Shown piece after piece: positions 52,901-64,000 of a stretch of 64,000 bases of DNA (position 1 is the first letter of the stretch; the number at the start of each line of letters is the position of its first letter). Below the pieces are notes generated by a model. That model had not been told where the DNA came from. It made no database searches and saw nothing but the letters and a program-made list of their open reading frames with translations. The DNA is from Anticarsia gemmatalis (lineage: Eukaryota > Arthropoda > Insecta > Lepidoptera > Erebidae), in assembly GCF_050436995.1 (NCBI RefSeq), contig NC_134753.1:6014001-6078000 (forward strand), in the 5' to 3' direction. The position numbers and the translations under genes are program-made.

Positions 52901-54149
52901 TGGAAACCGGGTCACAACATTAGTAACATAATACTTGTCAAACGCCGGTTAAAATTAGAACGGACAGATGAAATAAAAAGTAATCGATTCTTAGTAAAAA
53001 ATCGATGCAGTTCGGGATCGAATAATATATTTTCGTTGGAATGGCTCACCGGGCCATGCTTCCTGCGACATCAGTGTGGTCGTAACATGACACCATTTAT
53101 TAATATGCCTGAATTAATAATATTGTAGATATTCGTTGGCAGGGGTCGTGAGTATCGCGTGCGAATGTATCGTGAGGCTTCAGTGCATCGATTTGAAAAT
53201 GAAATATCGATTTACAATATCTAAAGGTTCTAGTAACCAGACCTGACGTAAAATATTATGGCACATGTGCGTAATTATCTTGTTTTGTAATGTTACTCCG
53301 ACCGGGGATTGTGTACATTGTGCAATGATTACTATTAATCTTAACTTGGTAATTACCAATACCAATGATCGAAGTATAGTATACTAGCATCAGTCTCTTA
53401 AAAGAGTATTAAAATAAAGCATTTTCAACGTACATGTTGATAACTATTAATTGAAGCTCCGTATCTCATATTTATAACTGATTTATCAATTGAACAAATA
53501 GTTATTGTAAAATATTTGTTCAAGTTGCAACTGATGACAAATCAGAAATAAAAGGTATGGTTTAAAATATATAAAGATACATTAATTAACAGTTGACCAT
53601 TTACAGTACGCCATAAATATTGTTTATTTATAAAAGCAGTCTCTCTGCCTGCTGGAACCTCTTTCTATAAAAATATAGCAGATTGATAAAACAATGTAGC
53701 TGGTTATAACAAGTGGGCACTAGCAATTTCCAAGCAATAACGTAAAACACACCGGCGCAGGTAGACAAAACACCACAAATATTGACTGTGGATGATTGCA
53801 CTACGTCCAGCGAGAGATCCCCTTCGCAAACTGCGAATTAAAATGGGGACGAGAAAAATTAATCCTAATGCGATTTTAATGAAGCTGAAATGAACGAATG
53901 CAATAATGAATTGTTAAGCCGCCGGTTATTCGTTTTACATTAAAACGAGAGGAATGGGAACAAGAGAAACAAGAACAAACAGTGGCGCCGCGTACCTACA
54001 TATGTATCTGCTGTATCTCATTTAGAATATCCTCAGTGTAACGTGCTTTACCGTGTACTAGAAGCTTGTAAAGATTAAATTGATATATTATTACCCGAGC
54101 TTAGAGCGTCGAGAGCGTATTGAAGCGTAGAGAAGATAAAATGTAATAA

Positions 54150-54480
54150 TAATTAAGGCTCAGCATTGCACAAAGACGCACGCCTTAACATCGAGTATAA
54201 AGCACACAAGCGCTGAAAATGTACACCTGAAGTCTGTGCTCGCTTTTGCATTAACGAATGCGGAAGCGGCGCTGTGCATACAGGACGCGTTGCACCCCCT
54301 CTCCGGTGCTGGCTGCACCCCCGGCCGCACCCGCGCCTCGACCCCCCCCCACACGCGAGCGCCGTGCCTCTCGCTCGAACCAGACGCCTCCAGCAGCTCT
54401 GCATGTCCCACCCGTGCGTTCATTACCTCCACGACCCAACAATTCAAGTTTGCTTTCCGCCACACAATCTACGCTACCAG
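54150..54480. other. C-rich/GC-rich island in dac intron
   Basis: This is the most GC-rich stretch outside the exons. The plus strand has far more C than G, including a run of eight C residues (CGACCCCCCCCCACACGCG), and there are many CpG steps. At least five reading frames stay open across it because stops are rare, so none is evidence of a gene. It could be a promoter/CpG-type island, an unlisted Pro/Ala-rich exon, or a regulatory element. Confidence 0.35.
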
Positions 54481-55059
54481 ACAGACTACACTACACCCAT
54501 ACACCGGCCACTCGAATAATAAAGATGCAGAAATTAACCCGTCCTCACTGAAAAAGAGGAAACTAAGTGAAGCTATCTCGACGTGAATGGAGGTAATGCA
54601 ACGCGAGCACTCGTCCAGCGAATGAAAGAAACAAGCTCGCAATACGGCGCGCTTGTTGAAACAGAGGGTAAATGTCAACCGCGGAATAAAAACAGTCAAC
54701 AGATAAATGCAAACGATAAACACACTCGCAAACTGAAAAGACAGAATGTGAGAGGGATGTTTACTTTCGTCTGCGAAGTTAAATGTACTTTGTTATTAGA
54801 ACCAAATCAGATTCCAGCGAAGAAGCGTTACAAGTATGAGAAATCAATAAAGTTTCCGCACTAAATTTGGTTCAGCCCATAAAATATTCAATTACGCATA
54901 AGCACACATTTGCTAAGGCCAACAACGACCACGCGGCACCCCCATTAAAGACGCCTAAGGGCCATTTAATCGGTCAGTGGATGTAAATTCGGCGGCCCCA
55001 AAACAAATATCCCGAAACTAATAAGGAAACGAAATATGTAAATCGGCTGCCATATTGTT

Positions 55060-55475
55060 TCACAAGTGAAATCTTCCTTTAATCTTATAACAAATCCGCG
55101 TCCAAATGGCCGGTCCGGGCCGAATTTGAATATAGGAGGGTTGAGTGAAGGGTCAGGTCGAGGAACAACCTTGTTGTGGCGAGGAAGGAGCAAATGTATG
55201 CAAGCCACGCACGGAGGAGATAGCGCCCGTAATGTTGTCCTATGCACATATTGCAGCAAATTAGTTGTCGACTTGTAAACAAGGAGGAGGAAAGTAAGGC
55301 CGCTAAGACGTCGTCGGTGGGTAGTTTGCATGGATATGAGAACGGCAATATAGGGGTCCGCAGCTGCTGGCTGTACTCATTAAGATGTTTTATGGTCGGC
55401 CCGCCGGACCGTGTTGCCAATTTAAGATATTTCTATGCGGGACGGCACCACGTTAGTTTGGCTTCCGATTAGGGG
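55060..55475. other. Stop-poor block in dac intron
   Basis: Frames of 70-121 codons overlap on both strands with no recognised domain. The block includes GGCCGGTCCGGGCCG and a run of purine-rich sequence (GGAGGAGGAAAG). It is a candidate conserved non-coding element. Confidence 0.25.
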
Positions 55476-57496
55476 ATTAAAGTGGTCCTTTAAGGTATTA
55501 GTGTAATAATTGCCTCGCCCATTATGCGGTTAGCATTGTCCCCAATATTCCCCTGTAACGCTGTTTAGAGTGATTTAAGCTCATAACGTATTCAGCAGAA
55601 CATACACAAACATGCGACGTTAGATATAGACACGCAATAAAATGACAACGCGATCGGTCAGACGAGTGATACACAACAAAAACAAAACGAGTACCAACGC
55701 AATAAAATCGAGTTACAATGGAAAAAGACAAAGCTCAAACAAATTTGGTCCGATCCGTCGCACACCTATTCCCCGCGCAGCAAGTAAATCAAAGGGTGTT
55801 GAAACTTTACACCCACTTAAAGCCGGACACAGTAATAAAGCGTTCGAACTTCATCGACCCTGGACATCAAATGGGACACCCCTTCTCGCATTTTGTACGG
55901 GGGAAAATTAAAACTTCTGAGATGCTACACTGATGAACTCACGTGGACGTATTACCTTACCGACTCATTAATTGTAGACATTGCATAATGCTTCTGACAT
56001 TTGTAAAATGTTTAGAAAGCTGTCAACAAAGAAACATCGTGATTGGTTTTTCTTGATAAAATTACTGGGGAATTCAATTTTGTAATAAATTCGATCGATG
56101 TCAAAGTATGGATTCAATTCTGGGTATTATGTAAGTATTGAGTAGAACGATGCCCGTAGAAGTCCTACAAACTACCGCTTAGTTAGCAAGAGCTTTAAAC
56201 GGTGAGCAACTTGCTTTCAGAACCGAAGTGTCTCATGTTCATCATTGTATCTGGACAAAGTTTCCTTCCGAAGGTAATCAGAGAGGTTGCTAATATCGTA
56301 TTGCTCTGTGTACAGATACAAGTGCAATATGCGCACACTTTACTTGGGAACGGCTTAAAAGTATGTATGTTTAAGACACAAACGAGTACAAAAGACACAT
56401 TATATTTACTATTTTGGTTTTGTTTCATAAACTGTTAATAAATATTTAAAAAACATTACGTATTGAAAAATTATTTTGTAGTTGAAAAAATTACACGCTT
56501 AAATTGTTTGAAGATAACTAAACTCATCAAACAAGCTATTAATCAATATGACCTTCTTCAAATCCATTTTTCTCATCAAAATTAATTATTAATAGGTGTA
56601 CTATCTGAGACACATTATATTTTACGAGTAAACTTGTTGTGTTAAAAGGTGTAGCCCTATATCTTAGGAATGAGTTACGGAGTGCTTCGCGGTAAACTGA
56701 CACCGGTCACCGAAGTCGGTCAGTTGGGACAGTAATTACTGATGACACTCTGTAAGCTTTGAAATACAAACCCTTTACGGAATTAGACAAATTAAATTCA
56801 CTCCCTTTAGGTACTGACCTCTTATTAGGTAGTGGTAAACAAAATGACAATTAAAGCAATCAGTTACTCTGTAGGTATAAGTAAACGCATAATATATTAA
56901 TTATTTACTCTACAGTTTCTTTGTTAAGCTAAAGTAACCTCAAAGGACTCTGTTAGTTACAAATTGCTTCTACTTCGACATATCACTGACAAATTTACAA
57001 ATGTTCCCTGACTTAATCACAGCATATTAATTGTTTCTAAAGAGGTGATTTCATATGTACGCCCAGATTAAATGCACGACCCGCACTCGGAACCGAGGGG
57101 TTATTAAATAATTTATTGTCTACTAACTATTCGTGAGGGCACTGCTCAAATGGTCCGCTAAGATTTTGCAAAGTCTTGTTATGGAATATTGCCGGCGTAA
57201 ACTTTGTCTATGAAACTTAAATGGATTCGCACGGCGATACGATGAAGACGTACATATTTTAACCTTAACTGGATACTTTCACTCGTAACATGATGGAACA
57301 GTTTTATTTTACACAAACATTAAAACAGAAAAGCGACTTTGATTGAGTTTGGTCTGAACCTTTTATAGCTTTCAATGCACATTTCTGCCTGTCAGCGGCA
57401 AATTACGCAGGCTGCCCATTCACGCTCAAAAATCACTCTCAATTGAGTCAAGTGGGACAAAATAAAAGGTGAATTCATCATGGGGGTGCGAACCGA

Positions 57497-57509
57497 CGCC
57501 CCCTGTTGG
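57497..57509 (-). promoter_or_regulatory. CTCF-like motif in dac intron
   Basis: Read on the minus strand, CCAACAGGGGGCG matches the CTCF core CCASYAGRKGGCR at all but one position. This is the best such match I noticed in the window. Confidence 0.35.
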
Positions 57510-60500
57510 GAAACCAAGGCGGAAAACGTATGTCCGGTCCATTTGTAAACACTAACACGTACTGGCAGCTTTTTGACACTTTATTAAATTAAATTGTGTG
57601 AGCGAATGTTTGTGATTGAACAGATTGAAATAGTGAAGAAAGCTACTTGGGAAGTGATATGATGAATGAAGGCGTCATGTGATATGTTATCAATCTGGAT
57701 TATGTTGTAGCTTTCGAAAAGATATCTAAAATATTTTACGTTATTTGTTTTTATTTTAATTTATAAATAACTAAGACAAGTATGCTGCATTTTAATCAAT
57801 AAACTAAATTATTATTTTATATAATAGGTATATTTTCTCAAATAAACAAACTTTTATTTGAAATAGAGTAGTGGTTGAAAAGAGCGCGAGCACGTTGTCT
57901 GTTTATTAGCATTTCAAAATAATCGTACCAGCGTTAAATAAAGGTCTTTTTCAAGAATACTTTATGTGAATAGTCTGTACTTTATGTACATTACTCGTAC
58001 GATCACGACGCAATCATGAAATATGACATTTAATGGTTCGCATACCATCAACCAATTAAACAAAAAGCATTTTGTTGTTAGTGTTAATTTTTTAACAATC
58101 AATTTATTCATACGCTGGAGTACGATAGACACGTACAATATGCTTTACTTTGTATTTTATACGATGAATAAAAATTTACAAACAACATTAACAACGATTA
58201 CAATAAAATATTTTTTTATATAAAATCGTAGGAAAATTGTAGTGGGATTCTTGTTTATACTAAACCACGTGACAAACAGTATTACCTAGTAAAAAACTTA
58301 TCAACATAAACAATACAAAACCACGATCTATTAAAGACCTCCACATTATAGTAAGCCAAGAATCAGACAGAATTATTGATCACATTATAGTCATTATTTT
58401 AATTCCTCATAAATTCTATAATTTTGTATTGGCCCGTCAGCAATAAACGAAAATTCACGAGTCAATTTCGTCGACGTCATTTGATTATCCCACTCGTGTA
58501 CCCATAGTATTTACATCGAAAGGGCAGGAGATAATTCATTTTCGTCGAAATATTGTCTGGTGCCCGAAAAAATTAAATTACACGCTTATATCATTTTGCC
58601 GGACGCTGTATGTGATGTGATGAAAGATCTCGATACAGGAAGCCTAGTTTGATGGTCAACCTATTAGTGGAGATTGTTAAACCGTTTGTTTTTCCAGTCT
58701 TGTCATTTATACAATGTTTGGACAATGTGTTTTTTATTTTATTAATATCTATAAGAATCGAGTTAAATAAAATCATTAACCATTCACCATTTTCTATTTA
58801 AATTCACTAGTCTTACATTAGCAAAACAAACTTTTATGTTGCTATTTCGTTTGATTTGCAAGCCGTGTCTAAATGTTACGATTGCTCCGATGTTCGCAAT
58901 TCAAATAAACAATCAGTCAGTAATAGAGTGCAATAACAAGTAGATGAAGATAAACAAGCAAATGAGTTCGCGATAAAAAGCAATAAGTAGCTGTATAAAC
59001 TGGAACTGAGCGCATAAACCTCGTATTTGTTGACGGGAGTATAAACGGAATCATCTTTCACGCGCCGACGGCCAGCACTTCGAAACAGAATTGATTTTAT
59101 TGATGAACCATCCAATGAGTTCAATTTGAACATTTTATGATAATCCATACATTTCATATATCATGTTTTGTAGCAATGATCGAGTCAAAACAACTGTTAC
59201 GCGGTAATAAATTCGTTTAATGTTTAATAACCTTGCAGGCTCAATAAAATTATTACGAACTATTTATTGGTATGTGCCGTCTTTTAATAAATTACAGTGT
59301 CGATGTTCCATTTGGTTATGTTGTTACTTAATTAATGTATGAATATTCAGATTGCACACCGGTTCAAATTATTCTGAATAGTGAAACAATAAAACGTTAG
59401 CATACCGGAAGTCTATTTTTGTCACTAACAGTCCCAGCAGTAAATATGATATTAGCAGCAAGTTTAATACGATATCCTGCAATCAAATCAGCGTATGGCT
59501 TCATCGACGTCTGTTAGTCGTGTGTGGTCGCGCAGTAAACAAAGATCTTAATGATCGCGCACCGGCCAATGTAAACAATTTATTAGCCCGCAATCGACAA
59601 TCGTTACAATCGATTCGTGCATTCGATGCATTGATACATGTTCGCTGAATCGGACCACTTCTCCGTTTGCAGACGTGTCGATTTTAATTGCGTTTCGCTA
59701 TAATTACGTAAACACGTTCTTTCCGTGTCTTTGAATACGTATCGAGTTGGATAATTCGGTGCGATTCACGATACTCATTCACGTACTAAACTGTGGAATA
59801 AGTTGGTAATAACTTAGTTTCCGAGCACTACATGTTTTATAATCTTCAGAAATATAGTTGATTGGACTTCACAAGGGACGTAAACTAGATTTCTTGACCA
59901 TTTTAAGGCTGAAACGTTGACTACGGTGTAAAATTTGTGATCAATAAGCGATTTCCCCGAGACACCGGATGCGGTCCGCCGGGCACCAAGTTCAATTATT
60001 ATTGAATTTCCTATGTCCGGGGCGAGTGCCGTACTGGCGACTGGGGTGAGGTCATTCCTTTTAAACTTATGTGCAATCATTTGACTGCCTTCTAAACTAT
60101 ATTTTATTTGGTGACTTTATGTTTTAATTTTATCAGTGGTATATTTTCACATCATATCAAACTGAAGCTCTACATTTTTAAACTCTTTCCCAAGATTAAA
60201 TTATATTTACGAGTAAAGGGGTCAATTACATCTTAAGTGCACAATCGTTATGATTTACGCCAGTGTTGCTATGACTGCCTCGCTAAATCACCCGCCCCCA
60301 CTGCAAGAAAATAATTTCCCCGACAAAGAGTTGAGAAACAAAGTCCCGACTCACTCTGAAGCTCCACTAAGACATTGGAGATTCCTGTTTTTGTTTGTTT
60401 CTATAATTAAAACGCGACTTAAACGCTCTTCCGATAATTATAAATCCACTTGGTGTTGTTATTGCAGTGAATCGGATTTACGAGGGGATGTTTCGTCGAC

Positions 60501-60789
60501 CAATTTTCTTCGATTAGTGCTGTTTTGATTTAATATTTGGATTTATATTTATAGAGTCACTTTGGGCAACTTTACGAGATGTTTGGCTTTAAGACTTTGA
60601 GCTAAAATATTAATAATATATTGACATTTTCTCTAGTTGATTTATTCTGTTTATTTTTAAAGTCTGCAAAGTGCGTAACGTACCTATGTAACCTCCACTA
60701 CCTGTCAAACATATGTTTATATATTTTTGTAGTTGTCATGTTATCGTCTAATTGTGGAGCCATCATATTTAGTAGACAATTTAAACATG

Positions 60790-61015
60790 CACGCAATTTT
60801 TGTTGTTGTAACCGCGAGTGTCGCTGTGGCATGTCCTGACGGAGTGGAGCGCTTACACGGTGGAGCAGTATTTCGTGAGAGGTAGTCAGCGGCTGGCGCA
60901 CGGGTGGGCACATTACCTTCGCCCGGTGGCCGGTTGACTCATTCCAGTGTCGCCGACCGCCAGTTTTGAACAGAGTTCTAACTCCCAGTGGTCTGGCGCT
61001 AACACGCAACTCCGC
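60790..61015. other. GC-rich block in dac intron
   Basis: A sharply GC-rich stretch (for example CGCCCGGTGGCCGGTTGACT) is crossed by a minus frame (60698-61009) without known motifs. It is abrupt against its flanks and may be an enhancer or an untranslated exon of a dac isoform. Confidence 0.25.
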
Positions 61016-64000
61016 CTCAGTAGTTCATACGCTCCGATGGGCAATTTGGAAATTGTAGCTTAAATTTTGCTAAATTTGTTCATTTGCACTCGACTCGCTT
61101 GAATGCAAAAATAGTTTTGGTTGCTAATTATTTGCTACCAGTGTAGTTAATTGTACTTATTTATAATCCAAACATTTTTAACGATGATTTGAAATATGTG
61201 ACTGAAAGACTCTTTATCATTAGCATTGCCAATGAAAAGAGGACTTATGTTAAGTACACCTTTCATTGCGTCAATTTCTTGATAGGCAGTAAGAAGTCTT
61301 ATTACATTTCTTAGAACACTGGCTTTGCAGATTTTCACCTTTAGACTATTGAAGCGCGATAGATAGTAAGTCAGAGAGTTGAGCTAATCGTACTAAGCGG
61401 AGAATTATAATTACAGTTAGAAGTGACAAGTTCGGTATCGGGTTACGCACACGATGTCTGTGCAGTGAGTTGTAAGACGGCCCGTGGCGGACCGGACACG
61501 ACGTCGTAGCGACACTTCTTACTGGCTTGACTTCATACCGTCACACTACTGAACCCACTCACCCCTCTATCACGATTCAAAAAATGTTATGACTAAGTGG
61601 TTCATTGAATTAAGTATCCTCTTTCAGATGAGCATAGACATTTTTTTATGATGTTAATTTTATCCATTATTTATAATTCAAGTTAAATTAACCTCACCAT
61701 GCAACATTATAAGAATGAGATCCGTTATTCATACGACAATACACTAATTAGAAAGTTCATGAGGTATTTCACCAAATTGCCGGTAAAGTTCATTTCAACT
61801 CCGTCTTATTACAGCGAAACATTATAATATACATTGAAACCCGTTCTAACAATTTCACATACAATCATAAATTCTAATTTAGCTCGTTCGTGGATCTTGT
61901 TACCACCTCGCCTTCGGTTTTCCGGACTCATTGTATGTTACTCCCAAGACATCGCAGCCCCACACTACGTATATACAAAATTAATTAGACAAAATCTCGG
62001 CTCTTGTAATATTTTATTATTATTTCCTATGTTGTGCGAGATTTTATTAGGGCGTTATATTTATTGCTTTTCTCTTAGGTGTAATGAATCTGAATAGGGT
62101 CTTGATTAGCGTCGCTCTGTGGATGTGTTGGCTACAAGTTTATAATTACAGTAGTGGTAATTACAAGGTTGCTTACATTGTGAAACCTTCGTCGGCTTTC
62201 CGTTTCGTTATCTTACTACGAATGTTGATGGTTTGTTAAATTAAACGTCATGTACTGGACTGCTATTTTCTTGATTATAAAACGCCTATCGGGAGATAGT
62301 TTGCACTGTTTTTATTTAAACATAATCTACAACATTCACGGGTATGAAACACGCTTACTTAAATTTAAATCAACGACGACGTAAATAAAACATCTACCTT
62401 TATTTGTGTCTGATTTGAATTTCCCTCAATATCGATCTACAATGGTCACCACTAACCTTATTTAACTACTAAACACTCGCAATGAACTAAAGACGACAAG
62501 TACAATACTACCCCGACTCACCGAACAAATTAAAGAAGTTGGGGTCCATAAAGGCCTATTACCTTCCAGATAAGGCGAGGACATTGAGCCAGCGCTTAAA
62601 AGGTAGTCAGTCGTAGTGTCCATTGGTACAAGGCGGCGGCAAACATCGGATTCTACTTAGCGGTGAAATGTGTAATGCTATTTGTTCAGTTCCAAGCTCT
62701 TCGCCGCCCTTAAATGCTATCGCTCGCCCCAGCGCAGCGCAAGGAAAGAATAGGCGGTGTATTTACTCCATCACGAATTTATGATATTATACGATACAAT
62801 GTCTACAGCGAAAAATAATTAGGCATATAAAATGTTTAAGGTGGCAAAGGGAGTTATAGCCGAGCTTAACATTACCATACATTTTCTTTTTAATTTCTCG
62901 AGTACAAAATTAAAATCCGAATGCGTTTTTCCATTGTGGCGCACAATTCGGTTAATGGAATGGCTCGGCACTGACCAGTCGGCAAAATCTAATCATTTGC
63001 ATTACTTCCGCGCCCCAGAGCTCATACTGCGCTTCATTTCACGAGACCAGCATCGGGAACATCACTAATCACGTTCACAATCTACCAAAATAGATTTGAT
63101 ACACATACTTTTTTACCAAATACCAAAATTAGAGTTGAAACATTCAATTAGTACTACGAACCAATTTTTCTTACGACGGTTAATGTAATTAATTTTGTTT
63201 GATTGATGAAGCGTTGGCATTTCACGAATTGGTGAACATATTAGAAGAAATTTCAGTAGAACGAGATACTATCTCATGTATGATCCCTTGCTGAGACGTG
63301 TCCTGCATTCTAGGTTACAGACGAATTGGGAAAAATGTCACGTACTTGACGCCGCAGTATAAGAACTGAGAAATATGACGGCGGGTCGAATCAAGTGTGA
63401 TGGTGTCATATGGTGATTATATTATGAAAGATGACAATATTATTAATGTGGAAAACGAACAGCATAAATTCCTGGCCTGATACAATCAAGACCTAAATCA
63501 AACTGTTCAAAATATAATGGAAACTAACCTAAGACAACAACAATGATGCACAAAGTGTAAACGTCGAAAAAATTAGAGCTATGACCGAAACGCGACGGAT
63601 TAATGAACACGAAACGTTGAACAGATTGAAACAATTTTTCCACGGCCACAGACGAACCTCAAGAAAAAAACTGAATGAAACCGCCGAAGCAACGTTCGAG
63701 TGTAAATATTTACCGAGCGTCGCCCACGAAAACTTTGTAGCGCCGCTAACTTCCACGAGACCTCACACTTGCAAAAAAGTAGCCAAGTGCGAGCGACTTA
63801 AACTCAAGAAGATCCCTTACACAATTACTTCTATAATATAGCGTACTGGTAACAGTGATAACCTACCAACTTACAATTAATTCGAAAATGTAAGAAATTT
63901 GTTGAATTCAAGAGTAAGTTTGGAATGTTTTTTGCAATAATTCATGATCATTATAATTTTTATCATGATTGAGCTAGAAACATAGATGAGTTAGAATCGA

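Larger units (their letters stand above)
47633..64000 (-). other. dac: Large upstream intron of dac, with GC-rich blocks
   Basis: I searched the minus strand for the rest of the coiled coil and the DACH domain and did not find them, so most or all of this stretch should be one intron more than 16 kb long. It has more stop-poor, GC-rich blocks than the left half of the window (about 49.7-50.0, 54.15-54.48, 55.06-55.47, 60.79-61.02, 61.44-61.52 and 62.56-62.77 kb). The longest frame, plus 48516-48965, has 149 codons and no known domain. Confidence 0.55.

Noticed and set aside
54153..54864. A stack of seven or more overlapping frames on both strands
   Set aside because: All arise from a stop-poor GC-rich patch. 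No single frame has support over the others.
1..64000. CRISPR arrays, integrases, toxin or phage modules, rRNA and tRNA genes
   Set aside because: None seen. The window is eukaryotic, and no regular spacer array, complete tRNA or rRNA sequence was recognised.

Overview
This is a 64 kb piece of AT-rich nuclear DNA from an insect, almost certainly a moth or butterfly (Lepidoptera). Two things support this. The only gene I can recognise is an arthropod dachshund (dac). The repeats are of lepidopteran type: short non-autonomous Helitrons with A|TC...CTAG|T ends, a short fold-back repeat, a tRNA-related SINE, and non-LTR retrotransposon tails. Nothing looks bacterial: there are no operons, and the longest open frame that is not part of a repeat or an exon is about 150 codons.

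The gene is on the minus strand. Its last three coding exons are at 46976-47122, 46066-46278 and 41001-41131, joined by GT-AG introns that all interrupt the frame after the first base of a codon. They encode the end of the conserved C-terminal coiled coil (DACHbox-C, the Eya-interaction region in the fly), a Ser/Pro/Glu-rich linker, and the conserved tail (WNYP, GAAFWQNYSESLAQE, ERDVKSPL, GYYKNSVLFSS, stop). The stop codon is at 41001-41003. The first AATAAA on the transcribed strand is about 110 bases beyond it. I could not find the exons for the N-terminal DACH domain or the start of the coiled coil, so they should lie beyond position 64000. That makes 47.5-64 kb mainly one large intron.

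Layout: 1-3.8 kb is a repeat-rich patch (fold-back element, three Helitron copies, retrotransposon tail, fold-back repeat, Helitron remnant). 3.8-38.7 kb is the non-coding flank downstream of dac. It has a candidate 0.7 kb DNA transposon (11.8-12.5 kb), another retrotransposon tail (19.1 kb), striking perfect palindromes (8.56, 8.60, 23.12 and 33.91 kb) and several GC-rich blocks that may be regulatory. 38.7-38.9 kb is a SINE. 41.0-47.1 kb holds the dac exons. 47.1-64 kb is intronic, with GC-rich blocks at about 49.7, 54.2-55.5 and 60.8-61.0 kb.

The item most worth testing is just upstream of the coiled-coil exon. A short frame at 47496-47577 starts with ATG, ends at a good splice donor in the phase needed to join dac, and sits behind a GC-rich stretch with an initiator-like and a DPE-like motif. 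It could be an alternative first exon giving a short Dac made only of the C-terminal region. I see no proof of this beyond sequence signals. No new multi-gene system is visible. The novelty here, if any, is regulatory: the palindromes, the CTCF-like and Pho/YY1-like motifs, and the alternative-promoter candidate around a developmental gene.
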